Assembly: GCA_035656635.1 (NCBI GenBank)
Contig: DASRSD010000024.1
Span: 1-47,117 of the forward strand
Direction of reading: 5' to 3'
DNA from: Pirellulales bacterium
Lineage (GTDB): Bacteria > Planctomycetota > Planctomycetia > Pirellulales > JADZDJ01
DNA: 47,117 bases
How positions within the stretch are numbered: position 1 is the first letter of the stretch; each line of letters opens with the position of its first letter. Below the pieces are notes generated by a model. The model ran no database searches and was not told the origin of the DNA. It saw nothing but the letters and a program-made list of their open reading frames with translations. The translations under genes and the position numbers were made by a program. This document shows positions 13,265 through 21,007 of this stretch, piece by piece.

Positions 13265-14455
13265 ATGAACCAGGTCAAATTCAATTTTGGAAATGATTCA
13301 GGATCAGACGCTCCTGCGAACGGAAGACCTCCCGGTCTGACAGCGGACGAGCAGCCACCGGGACAAAGCCAGGAACCGAGCCTCGATGGAGTGATCCGAC
13401 TCCAGTCACCGGTCAGCTACGCGGCCCCTGCAATCGGCGAGATCGCGCGCGGCACAAGTGAAATCGCCGAACCTCGATCCGCATGGGTTTTGGCCGATGG
13501 TCTGCCAAAACAGCTTTCGGTAAGCGAGCTGGGGCAACTCTCGGTCAATCGGCGCCGGGAGCTCTTGTTGCGGCACCACAGAGACTTCATCCGTGGCTCG
13601 TTTTTAATGTTGCTCAGCGCGCGAGCCGCAGGCGACGTTTTGCTGTTTGAGAAGAACGAAGCTGGGCATGGCAATTGGCTGACATCAAGCTTCCTGCGCG
13701 GGTCGGGATTAGATGGGCGGACCGCCCAGCGGTACATGCAAATCGCTGGGTACTGGGAGCCGCTGCTGGCGCTGCTGGCCAAGGAACGAGGGTGGGCAAA
13801 AACGACATGCGTGTCGGATTTGGAGATTTTGGTGGAGTTATTGCAGGACGTGAGCTTGAACCGAGCTCTGTCGCTCATTCTCAAGTATCGCATCAAAATC
13901 GGCGATCTCTCGCGCAGAAAGACTAGCTCAGCGTCGCGCGGCCCCGCCGATGAGCAGTGGCTAACGCCATCGCCGACTGTGAAGGCCGTCCAAGCATTTC
14001 ATGGCACGATCGACCTGGACCCTTGCGCCGAAGAAACCGAGCGGCCCCACATCCCAGCTCGGTTCCGATACACACGTGCCAATGACGCGCTGCCAACATC
14101 GAGTCCGTGGAATGGCAAAGTATTCGCCAATCCCGGCAGTGATCGCCATGCCAGCCTGTGGATTGGCCGCGCTTGTTATGAATTCGCCGAGAAGCGGACG
14201 GTCTCCGAGGCCACCTTACTCCTGCCGGCGACATCCGATGCCAAGTGGCTACAGTACGTGGCTCGGTTTCCACGCGCGTTCATTCGTCAGCGGCAATCGG
14301 TAGTGTTTCTAACCAGCAAATCTCGCCGGCGGCGCCGACTTCCCTTTGCCTTGATGGTGATTCTCTTGGCCCCGCACGAGCGCTGGGATGCTTTCGCCGC
14401 GATATTTTCACCCATTGCCGATGTTTTTCTACCGTGGAACCAACCCAATTCCTAA
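13265..14455 (+). CDS. Dam-like methyltransferase homologue lacking NPPY, with DUF3102-like N-terminus
   Basis: A 396-aa two-part protein. Residues about 105-215 (FIRGSFLMLLSARAAGDVLL ... GNWLTSSFLRGSGLDGRTAQRYMQIAGYW) resemble the DUF3102-type region found in phage and plasmid proteins. The C-terminal part begins DEQWLTPSPTVKAVQAF and contains IDLDPCAEETERPHIPARF, the hallmark opening of phage N6-adenine methyltransferases (compare 18411-18842). Where the catalytic NPPYGR should be, it reads NPGSDR, so methylation activity is doubtful and a DNA- or SAM-binding structural role is likelier. The gene is 15 bases before the tubulin-like gene and probably leads that operon. No good ribosome site precedes ATG 13265; a short hairpin (ACTGC/GCAGT) sits just upstream. 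Confidence 0.75.
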   Translation: MNQVKFNFGNDSGSDAPANGRPPGLTADEQPPGQSQEPSLDGVIRLQSPVSYAAPAIGEIARGTSEIAEPRSAWVLADGLPKQLSVSELGQLSVNRRRELLLRHHRDFIRGSFLMLLSARAAGDVLLFEKNEAGHGNWLTSSFLRGSGLDGRTAQRYMQIAGYWEPLLALLAKERGWAKTTCVSDLEILVELLQDVSLNRALSLILKYRIKIGDLSRRKTSSASRGPADEQWLTPSPTVKAVQAFHGTIDLDPCAEETERPHIPARFRYTRANDALPTSSPWNGKVFANPGSDRHASLWIGRACYEFAEKRTVSEATLLLPATSDAKWLQYVARFPRAFIRQRQSVVFLTSKSRRRRRLPFALMVILLAPHERWDAFAAIFSPIADVFLPWNQPNS

Positions 14456-14470
14456 TGATGAGGCGAGTAT

Positions 14471-16606
14471 ATGTTGCACCCAAACGAGATCAAACGGCTC
14501 AAACGCCTGCGTGACGGCGTCGTCCGCATAGGAATTGTTACTGGTGGCGCATTCGCCGCCTGCGCCGAGCGACCCGAATTGCTCAACGTGGACGTGCTGT
14601 TGATTTTCGATGCGGTCAATGAATTGCGGATGCGCGTGCGCGGGGACTCGCGCGTCCGCACATTTGCATTTCCATTGGGCGCTCGCCATACCTCCCGCAC
14701 GCTGGCTCGCCAGGCCACCAAAGCAGTCCGAGTGGCCCTGAATCGCTGTGGCCGGATGGATGCGTCCACCGGCTGCGGTCAGATTCGGGAAATCGGCGGC
14801 TTAGCGATGGACGATGTGATTCAGTCTCCTAAATTCGACCAGTTTTTGTCCGAGTTGATCGCCGTGATTGTCACCATTGCTGGCGGTGCCCTCAATAAAG
14901 TCGTGCTGGTGTCGTTGCGCGGCGCGTCGGGCGGAACTGGTTCCAAAGCGGGGCAAGTCGTCGCGGCGGCCATTGGCGAGGCGATCGTTCAGGCGACCGA
15001 CAGCGTGGTGATCAACGACGATTTCTTGCTGCATTCGCTCACGAGTATTGGCCTGGGTCCGCGCGTCTTGACCAATAGCGCGGCCGCCACCGTGGAATCC
15101 GTAGCACAACTCATTTCGCCGGCGCTGAATGATCGCATCGTGCCACAACTCAGCCTACTGGAAATTACTCCCGTATTGCGCGACCGCCAGCTACGCGATT
15201 CGCTGGTTTCCCAAGCGCTGGAAGCTCGAAATTGTCAGGACGTCGAGGCATTTTGCGCCACGGTTGCCTCGAACGAGGCCGGCAACGGCCCACTGAGTAA
15301 CGCAGCGCTGTTAAAGGCGGACTTTTTCCGACAACTCGATCCACAATTGATCGTCCGCCCGGCAGTCGCCCGCGCTTGGGCCGCGGAATTAGTGTCGGCC
15401 GAACAGGCCGCCAACGCCCATCAGCAGCACCTTAAGCTCTCGACCAAGGAGGAAATTACACCCTTCCAGCGGCCCTCGATCGCCGCCATTCTGGAATCGG
15501 CCCAAGACGAACCCGACCAGGATGACATTATCGATCAAATCGTCATGCCGGGGGCGGATCTGCGCTGCGCCGTCGAGGCGATCTTATCCACCGGGGCCAA
15601 GCTGGACGCCACGAATGCCAGCAGCACGTTTGCCCAAAGTCCAAACGACCTCGCGGAAACGTATCAACGGTTCTGCATCCAGCGCGCGATCGATCGCGTC
15701 GCGCGCGAAAAGTTAGCCGAGTTGGATGAACAGCGGTATACGCTCGACGACGAAGTTCAGCGGACAATGTCGTTGGCCAAACGTCTGCTGCGGGCAGTGC
15801 AAGGCCGTGGCTGGACACATCTGCTCATGGGATCATTTTCCAGCGACGCTAGCACACACCAGCGGCTGTTTGATTCGGCGCGACGCCTACGCGCGGTCTC
15901 TGACGACCTGCGTCTGGTCGAGGCGCGAATTGCGGCTCTGGAATATGCGGTGGCGCGGGTCGCGGAACAGGAAGAGGTCTTGGTCGATTGGGTGGGCGCC
16001 ACCGTGGCGGCGTTGAACCGAGTCGCCGGGGAATACCCGTGTGATGAAGCTCACCCGCTGATCCAGCCCTGCGCGGTGGACGACCGCTGGCAGGAAGTGT
16101 GGCTGTTGCAAAATCTTCCCTTGGCCGAGCAGCAGAAAATTGTCGATTCGGGCGTGAAAGAGGTGACGGAGTTGGGTTTGGCGAGAATTGTTTCGGCGAC
16201 TCCCAGCCGGCTGGAAATCGCCGCGCACAAAATTGTGGAAGGCGATTTTGTGCATCGCGGTCCGCCGTACGGAGGCGCCCCGCGCAGCGATCGCGGAGTC
16301 GTGGTGCATGTCTTGCCGCCGATGCCACTGCACGCGCGGGCGCAGTTGAAAGAGATGATCAAACGTCTCGACCCGGCAAGCGATGTCGCCTTCGCGGAAA
16401 ACGGCGCTGGCCGGTGCCACATTGGTTCGCCTAACCTTTCACCGCGTTTCGGACGTCGCCGAGCTGTTTCCGGGAATGCTGCGGCGAGAGTTGGACAAGT
16501 TGCTTTCCGCGCCCAACCGGCACCTGTTTCTGAGCGATCCGGAAGGTTCGACCGGCGCCATTGGAATCAGCCGCAACGGCGAATTGACGTTCGGTCCGAT
16601 TCCTGA
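14471..16606 (+). CDS. Tubulin/FtsZ-superfamily GTPase-like protein
   Basis: Large FtsZ-like protein (711 codons in this frame), predicted to bind GTP and polymerize. VVRIGIVTGG near residues 17-26 fits the first strand, and GASGGTGS at 151-158 is the tubulin signature GGGTG(S/T)G with SGGTGS, the phosphate-binding loop; an NDD and NSAAAT follow near residues 185-205. It matches the Tubulin_2/FtsZl-1 type described by Makarova and Koonin rather than cell-division FtsZ: it is much longer, with helical coiled stretches around residues 400-520. The ORF changes character after about residue 648: the plausible C-terminus continues in the +1 frame (see 16383-16625), so the last about 65 codons here are probably not native. 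It is followed by a vWA membrane protein, its usual companion. Confidence 0.83.
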   Translation: MLHPNEIKRLKRLRDGVVRIGIVTGGAFAACAERPELLNVDVLLIFDAVNELRMRVRGDSRVRTFAFPLGARHTSRTLARQATKAVRVALNRCGRMDASTGCGQIREIGGLAMDDVIQSPKFDQFLSELIAVIVTIAGGALNKVVLVSLRGASGGTGSKAGQVVAAAIGEAIVQATDSVVINDDFLLHSLTSIGLGPRVLTNSAAATVESVAQLISPALNDRIVPQLSLLEITPVLRDRQLRDSLVSQALEARNCQDVEAFCATVASNEAGNGPLSNAALLKADFFRQLDPQLIVRPAVARAWAAELVSAEQAANAHQQHLKLSTKEEITPFQRPSIAAILESAQDEPDQDDIIDQIVMPGADLRCAVEAILSTGAKLDATNASSTFAQSPNDLAETYQRFCIQRAIDRVAREKLAELDEQRYTLDDEVQRTMSLAKRLLRAVQGRGWTHLLMGSFSSDASTHQRLFDSARRLRAVSDDLRLVEARIAALEYAVARVAEQEEVLVDWVGATVAALNRVAGEYPCDEAHPLIQPCAVDDRWQEVWLLQNLPLAEQQKIVDSGVKEVTELGLARIVSATPSRLEIAAHKIVEGDFVHRGPPYGGAPRSDRGVVVHVLPPMPLHARAQLKEMIKRLDPASDVAFAENGAGRCHIGSPNLSPRFGRRRAVSGNAAARVGQVAFRAQPAPVSERSGRFDRRHWNQPQRRIDVRSDS

Positions 16607-16625
16607 ACCCGTGGAGGAGGAATAG
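16383..16625 (+). CDS. C-terminal continuation of the tubulin-like protein in the +1 frame, or a small overlapping gene
   Basis: An 80-aa frame with protein-like sequence (LVRLTFHRVSDVAELFPGM, RRELDKLLSAPNRHLFLSD, GAIGISRNGELTFGPIPEP, then VEEE), ending two bases before the vWA start. The overlapping tubulin-like frame is arginine/proline-rich and unlike protein here. Dropping one base near 16412-16418 (GCTGGCCGGTGCC) would join ENGAG to GATLVRL. It could be a sequencing error, a true frameshift mutation, a programmed +1 shift, or a separate gene from ATG 16383, which has no ribosome site. I favour it being the native C-terminus of the tubulin-like protein. Confidence 0.55.
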   Translation: MSPSRKTALAGATLVRLTFHRVSDVAELFPGMLRRELDKLLSAPNRHLFLSDPEGSTGAIGISRNGELTFGPIPEPVEEE

Positions 16626-16627
16626 TC

Positions 16628-18376
16628 ATGCACGCCTTCATACGCTGGCTGGCACGTCTGGCGCTCATTGTTAGCGGCACGGTCTGGCTTACCGATTTCG
16701 ACTCACTCCGCTTCGCAATTGCCGGGTGCATCCTGCTGCTCATGGCGGTCGTGGAATTTCGCGTGGCGCGGCAAACTCAACCTGCTATCCGCCGGCGCCT
16801 CCGACTTCGATTAGGCAGGCTGGAACCGTTGCGCGAGTTCATTGCGGGAACGGTTCACGGAGTGGCGATCCTGGGCATTGTTCTCGCCGCCGGTGCGACC
16901 GCCGAACGCATTCCGGGATTGACCGAGGGTTGGTATGACCGTGACCGAGGGCAATTACAAAGTGTGCTTGACGCGCTCGATCGCACGGGCCAGTTCGAGG
17001 AAGTTTCACGAGTCATCGAGAAGCGACTGCCCGAACGCATGTCGAATCAGATGCGAGTTAACCTCATAGAGCAACTTTATCGTGCAGACGTCCATGTTGT
17101 TTGGTCTAGCAACGGTGACAAACAAGTCGCTTGGATTGAAAAAACCGAAGCGCTAGGCCGTCAACTCGGACACGATCCGACGGCGATCGACGTGCTGAAG
17201 AACAGCCTGTCAGACCGTATTGCAGTCCAGCAACTCACTGAACAGCAACAGCGTACCAGCCTGCAAGCGACTGAAGATTACGAGCAAGCCGAGCAGCAAT
17301 TGCAGAAATCGTCGAAACAAAACGAGCAGTTGATGGTGCAGCAACACAAAACAGCCAGCCAAATCATCAATCAATTGCAAGCCTGGACGGAACAGGTCCA
17401 ATGGCCCTTGTCCCAGCGCCGTGAGATCGGTCAGTTCGCGCTTCAATTTGCCGCGCAGCAATCTCTCGATTCGAGCCACATAAAGGCGTTGCTGGCGGCG
17501 ATAGACAAAGCCCTAGCGGATCGACAGCCGCGCGATTTGCCGACCGGCGCGTTGGCGCGCCTGGTCAGCGTGAATAACCAACTCACACCGGCTGCGGTAG
17601 CGCTGGACGTCGAAATCCTGGATGCAGCCGGAAAACCGATTCATGGCCTAATGAGGAAAGATTTTCGGGTGCGACGAGGTGAAACGCTCAGCGAAGGATT
17701 ATTGGCCACCGAGGCCCAAACCGCGCCGGACGACTGGAATGTTGTCCTGTTATTTGACCACTCCGGGTCCATGAAAGGCGCCGCGATGGATGCCGCGAAA
17801 TCCGCGGCGTGTGACTTCCTGTTATCACTGCCAAGGGGTAGCCGTAAGTGCAGTTTTGCCTTTGCCAGCGATGTCGTGTCGCTCGGTGATTGGTCAACGA
17901 GCACGGCAACGCAGATCGCTCGCATTAGCCAATTGCAAGCCGCTGGAGGTACGGCCCTCTATCGCGCTGTCGCTGCCGCGTTGGACGCGCTTCGCAGTGC
18001 CCAAGGCCATCGTGCCATTGTCCTGTTTACCGACGGCGCCGACAACGTCGGCGGCGTTGAGCTCGAAACGTTGATTGGCCAGTGCCAGGGAGTCCCGGTG
18101 TTCGGTGTCGGCTTGAAGACGAACGAGTTGCGAGAAGACGTCCTGACGCATCTGGCGTCGGCCACCGGCGGCGTCTATCTGACTGCCGAAAACATCAGCA
18201 CGATCAATACGCGGTTTGCACAGATTTCCAAGGAATTTCGCAAGGACGTTTACCGTCTTTTAATTCCCGTGGAATCAAATAACGAATCGTTCTCAATCCG
18301 CATCGGCCGCGCCAATTTTGTGGAAGTCGAGTATCGACCGACGAAAGAACAATTGGCCGCAACCACAATGCGATAG
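16628..18376 (+). CDS. Membrane-anchored coiled-coil von Willebrand factor A protein
   Basis: A 582-aa protein likely to act as membrane partner of the tubulin-like protein. Two or three N-terminal membrane segments (about residues 5-20, 28-45 and 75-92), then a Gln/Glu-rich coiled coil (about 195-265), a small strand-rich region (310-365) and a C-terminal vWA domain (about 370-545). The MIDAS is complete: DHSGSM at 377-382, the Thr of GGTALY near 442 and the Asp of FTDGAD near 469, so metal-dependent ligand binding is expected. GTGGAGGAGGAATAGTC gives a strong ribosome site (GGAGGAGG) before ATG 16628, only two bases after the preceding stop. Coupling FtsZl-1 with vWA proteins is a known neighbourhood pattern that was proposed to remodel membranes. 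Confidence 0.86.
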   Translation: MHAFIRWLARLALIVSGTVWLTDFDSLRFAIAGCILLLMAVVEFRVARQTQPAIRRRLRLRLGRLEPLREFIAGTVHGVAILGIVLAAGATAERIPGLTEGWYDRDRGQLQSVLDALDRTGQFEEVSRVIEKRLPERMSNQMRVNLIEQLYRADVHVVWSSNGDKQVAWIEKTEALGRQLGHDPTAIDVLKNSLSDRIAVQQLTEQQQRTSLQATEDYEQAEQQLQKSSKQNEQLMVQQHKTASQIINQLQAWTEQVQWPLSQRREIGQFALQFAAQQSLDSSHIKALLAAIDKALADRQPRDLPTGALARLVSVNNQLTPAAVALDVEILDAAGKPIHGLMRKDFRVRRGETLSEGLLATEAQTAPDDWNVVLLFDHSGSMKGAAMDAAKSAACDFLLSLPRGSRKCSFAFASDVVSLGDWSTSTATQIARISQLQAAGGTALYRAVAAALDALRSAQGHRAIVLFTDGADNVGGVELETLIGQCQGVPVFGVGLKTNELREDVLTHLASATGGVYLTAENISTINTRFAQISKEFRKDVYRLLIPVESNNESFSIRIGRANFVEVEYRPTKEQLAATTMR

Positions 18377-18410
18377 CTAAGTGCGAACCACAGTCAACCG
18401 ATTTGCGACC

Positions 18411-18842
18411 ATGAATCCCAGCTTATTTTCATCTGCGAGCGGCAATTGGTCGACGCCACAAGATTTTTTCGACCGGCTCGATGTCGAGTTTCAACCCGAA
18501 ATCGATGTCTGCGCATTGCCATGCAACGCCAAATGCAAGAGATTTTTCACGCCGGAACAAGACGGTCTTGCTCAAACTTGGACAGGTGTCTGTTGGATGA
18601 ATCCTCCCTACGGGCGTGAAATCGGCAAATGGGTGAAGAAGGCGTTTGAATCATCTCAAACAGGTGCGACCGTCATTTGCCTTTTGCCGGCGCGAACCGA
18701 CACCGCCTGGTGGCAGGACTACGCTGCCAAAGGCGAGATTCGATTTGTGCGAAAGAGATTGCGATTTGGCAACGCCAAAAGTGCGGCGCCGTTTCCCTCG
18801 GCGATCGTGATTTTTCGAGACCGTTGGTGGGAGCACCGATAG
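18411..18842 (+). CDS. Phage-type DNA N6-adenine methyltransferase (Dam family)
   Basis: Methylates adenine in DNA with SAM; 143 aa, a normal length for the phage Dam family. WSTPQDFFDRLDVEF opens the domain, followed by IDVCALPCNAKCKRFFTPE, then the catalytic MNPPYGREIGKWV with NPPY intact, and PFPSAIVIFR near the end. ATG 18411 is chosen because related proteins begin with a short Met-Asn leader before SSASGNW; a GTG at 18381 is also in frame. It follows the vWA gene by 35 bases and may belong to the same transcript. It probably protects the element from restriction or marks its DNA. It is the intact counterpart of the degenerate 13265 gene. Confidence 0.88.
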   Translation: MNPSLFSSASGNWSTPQDFFDRLDVEFQPEIDVCALPCNAKCKRFFTPEQDGLAQTWTGVCWMNPPYGREIGKWVKKAFESSQTGATVICLLPARTDTAWWQDYAAKGEIRFVRKRLRFGNAKSAAPFPSAIVIFRDRWWEHR

Positions 18843-18984
18843 AAAACAATAAATCGTGAAAAACAAATCAGTCACACCGTGGCACTGTGGGTGCATGTGG
18901 GTTGATGATTGTGGCTGCGTACTTAGCCACGAAAGTCAACGCGATGAAGCAGTGAACTGTTAATGATGAATAAGGATGGAAACC

Positions 18985-19248
18985 ATGAACAAGAAAGAAA
19001 AAGAAACCGCCGACCGCCCGATCCATGAAAGGCGCCTGGGGCATATTCGCGTCACGTGCTGGCAGAATTTTGCCGAAGGGGGACGCAAATGGTACACGAT
19101 CGTGCCATCTCGGAGATACCGCGATGGCGATCAGTGGAAGGAAGCGTTTTCGTTTAACGGACTGGCGGATATGGCCATCTTGATGGAAGCGATCCGCCTC
19201 GTCGCCGATTGGCTCGCACAACATGAGGACGAAACGGCCAACGATTAG
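18985..19248 (+). CDS. Small conserved hypothetical protein (same fold pattern as 3248-3568)
   Basis: An 87-aa basic protein: a charged tail (MNKKEKETADRPIHERRL), then GHIRVTCWQNFAEGGRKWYT, VPSRRYRDGDQWKEAFSFN and a helix LADMAILMEAIRLVADWL. The order strand with Trp, strand ending SRRY, strand, long helix is that of small proteins often seen in planctomycete mobile elements and recalls PC4-type single-strand DNA-binding domains, though I cannot verify this. ATG 18985 is preferred to ATG 18976 because AAGGA (18970-18974) then sits at normal distance. It lies at the head of a run of small accessory genes. Confidence 0.72.
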   Translation: MNKKEKETADRPIHERRLGHIRVTCWQNFAEGGRKWYTIVPSRRYRDGDQWKEAFSFNGLADMAILMEAIRLVADWLAQHEDETAND

Positions 19249-19328
19249 CTGCTGTAACACCGCCGGTCTCGCCGGAGACATTTTGCGAATTGTCAGAACG
19301 CGAGGCCGGCATTTAGGCGTAAGGCCAG

Positions 19329-19682
19329 ATGAATGAGCAGGATACAAAATATCAAGGCTGGACGAATTACGAAACGTGGTGCGTGGCACTTCATTTGGAC
19401 AACACACGTGAAAGTTACCAGCGGTCGAGGAACGACGCCCAAGCAGCATTCGAGCGGGCGCCAAGCACGAAACGAGTCACGGAATGCGGCTGGACGGTTC
19501 GGGAAGCAGCACAATCGGAGCTTGCCACGCTGCTTTGTGATGCGGTCGAGTCGGAACAGCCAACCCTTAACGGCATGTTTCACGATTTATTGAATGGAGC
19601 TCTCTCGCAAGTGAATTGGTCGGAAATCGCAGCGAGTATCCTGAGCGAAATCGAAAGCGACCGTAGCGGAGACACGCGATGA
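19329..19682 (+). CDS. Phage/plasmid-type hypothetical protein with GWTNYETW motif
   Basis: A 117-aa protein whose start YQGWTNYETWCVALHLDNTRES and end FHDLLNGALSQVNWSEIAASIL match, from memory, a family of small hypothetical proteins common in phages and plasmids (DUF7249-like): GWTNYETW...LDN near the N-terminus and a helix with VNWxEIA near the C-terminus. The biochemical role is unknown. The stop overlaps the start of the next gene by four bases (ATGA), so the two are coupled. There is no membrane segment. The aromatic motif may form a binding surface; this is a guess. Confidence 0.75.
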   Translation: MNEQDTKYQGWTNYETWCVALHLDNTRESYQRSRNDAQAAFERAPSTKRVTECGWTVREAAQSELATLLCDAVESEQPTLNGMFHDLLNGALSQVNWSEIAASILSEIESDRSGDTR

Positions 19683-19939
19683 GAAAACGCAAGGAGATTG
19701 ACGTCGACGAAGTGTTGGCGCGGCGTCGGCAGGTGGCCATCATCTGGAGCGTCGAGGATGTACTGGAAATACGCCCGGATCTAAACAAGGAGCAAGCTTG
19801 GGAGGTGTTACAGAGGTGCCAGCATCAACATGACTGCGAAATGGGGTTTACTTGGACGTTCATCGAGTGCATCGCTGACGACTTATTTCCAGCCGATGCC
19901 ACCAGAGAAGAAGATGATGATGAATCAGAAAACGAGTGA
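19679..19939 (+). CDS. Small acidic hypothetical protein, accessory gene
   Basis: An 86-aa protein translated with the preceding gene through an ATGA overlap. WSVEDVLEIRPDLNKEQAWE, QHQHDCEMGFTWTFIECIAD and DLFP are motifs I associate with conserved small proteins of phages and integrative elements, where they sit beside the GWTNYETW gene; the function is unknown. The C-terminal tail is an acidic run (EEDDDESENE), as in DNA-mimic or chaperone-bound proteins, but nothing more can be claimed. It has no cysteine pairs or membrane span. Confidence 0.7.
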   Translation: MRKRKEIDVDEVLARRRQVAIIWSVEDVLEIRPDLNKEQAWEVLQRCQHQHDCEMGFTWTFIECIADDLFPADATREEDDDESENE

Positions 19940-19986
19940 TGGTGCAGCCGTGCAGACGAATCAGAGAGGCGGAGGGAGAACACAGT

Positions 19987-20364
19987 ATGAGCGATTTGGA
20001 TCATTATGAAACGGTCGCGTCAGCGGTCGCCGACGGAGTGCTGATCGATGTCTCGAAAACCGCAAACCAAGCCGGAATCCAAGTTCCGGTTTTTGTATCG
20101 CACTGGGTCTGGACTGTTTGCCTTGCAGCCGCTGGAGGCGAAACAGAATCTGCCGAAGAAAGGCGTCTACGGATGATCTTGAACCGATTGCCGCTGTCGG
20201 TGATTGAAGGAAAACTCTACGACGTGGCCCCATTCGAAGTCCCGATCACGATCGGTAACGACCCGCCTGTGTTGGCTGAGCTGCAGGCCTGCCGCAACCA
20301 CGACGATGCCGGCCAACCGATCATTACGGTCATCCTCCGACGCAAGGAATCATGGGAGGAATGA
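19987..20364 (+). CDS. DUF6573-like protein, copy 1
   Basis: A 125-aa protein, MSDLDHYETVASAVADGVLI followed by DVSKTANQAGIQVPVFVSHW. The phrase ADGVLIDVS...AGxxxPVxxTxxVW is the mark of the DUF6573 family of mobile elements, whose function is unknown. GGAGG near 19972 supports ATG 19987 over an upstream in-frame start. A close paralogue follows four bases after this stop (20369-20737). The domain ends in a strand-rich part (ACRNHDDAGQPIITVILRR). Tandem duplication suggests the two copies form a heterodimer or diverged in specificity; this is inferred. Confidence 0.75.
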   Translation: MSDLDHYETVASAVADGVLIDVSKTANQAGIQVPVFVSHWVWTVCLAAAGGETESAEERRLRMILNRLPLSVIEGKLYDVAPFEVPITIGNDPPVLAELQACRNHDDAGQPIITVILRRKESWEE

Positions 20365-20368
20365 AAGA

Positions 20369-20737
20369 ATGAACGACATCCTATTTAGCTACTCCCGTGA
20401 AGCGGCAATTGCCGACGGAGTTTTGATTGATGTTTCAGCGCTGGCCGAGGAAGCCGGGGTCAAATATCCCACGGCGATGACAGCCGCGGTCTTTGCGGAA
20501 TGCGTTCGCGTGCCCGATGGTGTCGAGGGACAAGATGAAGACGGGCGGCTCTGGAATGTGCTGACGATGTTCAGACTGGCGGCTCGTGCGAGCAAATCAA
20601 GTAGCACAATCAGATTCTCGGTATTGGTGCGGAATGCCAATAACCGAGCGCCACAGCCAGTCGAGCTTAAGGCGGTATGTGGCCCAGGGGACGACGTTTC
20701 CCCCGTCATCACCATCATGCTGCCGAATGAGGACTAG
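20369..20737 (+). CDS. DUF6573-like protein, copy 2
   Basis: A 122-aa paralogue of the preceding gene: REAAIADGVLIDVSALAEEA then GVKYPTAMTAAVFAECVRVP, GRLWNVLTMFRLAARAS in the middle and PVITIMLPNED at the end. It agrees better with the usual family pattern (D/E-GRLWxVLxM) than copy 1, which has lost that segment's Trp. GGAGGA at 20355-20360 is eight bases before ATG 20369. No enzyme motif is visible. It is the fifth gene in a close run of small accessory genes read in one direction. Confidence 0.77.
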   Translation: MNDILFSYSREAAIADGVLIDVSALAEEAGVKYPTAMTAAVFAECVRVPDGVEGQDEDGRLWNVLTMFRLAARASKSSSTIRFSVLVRNANNRAPQPVELKAVCGPGDDVSPVITIMLPNED

Positions 20738-20749
20738 AAGAGGCACCGT

Positions 20750-21007
20750 ATGAAATTTCGAGAACAAGAAGAATTCTTCGAGTTGCTGGGATCTGTCGTC
20801 CATGCCCAAAGTGGCTTGCGGAAATTGCTGGCGTGGCCGCCGATGCGACTACTCTCGAAATTCATGCCGGACTATGTCCGCAGTGGTATTCATTGTTTTG
20901 AAGGCAGCCTTGAGCGGGCTCAAGAAATTCTGATGCAATGGGACACCGACGATTGTGGGCCGCTGGAGCACGGCGAATGCCGCCACGAGAAAAAGTGGTT
21001 GATGTGA
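20750..21007 (+). CDS. Small hypothetical protein
   Basis: An 85-aa, mostly helical protein (MKFREQEEFFELLGSVVHAQ, then SGLRKLLAWPPMRLLSKFMP) with an acidic/histidine-rich tail containing two cysteines (DDCGPLEHGECRHEKKW) that could bind a metal together with the histidines. It starts 12 bases after the DUF6573 pair, and AGAGGCACC gives a modest ribosome site. No family is recognized. It is the last gene before the 460-base gap in front of the mobilization genes. Confidence 0.6.
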   Translation: MKFREQEEFFELLGSVVHAQSGLRKLLAWPPMRLLSKFMPDYVRSGIHCFEGSLERAQEILMQWDTDDCGPLEHGECRHEKKWLM

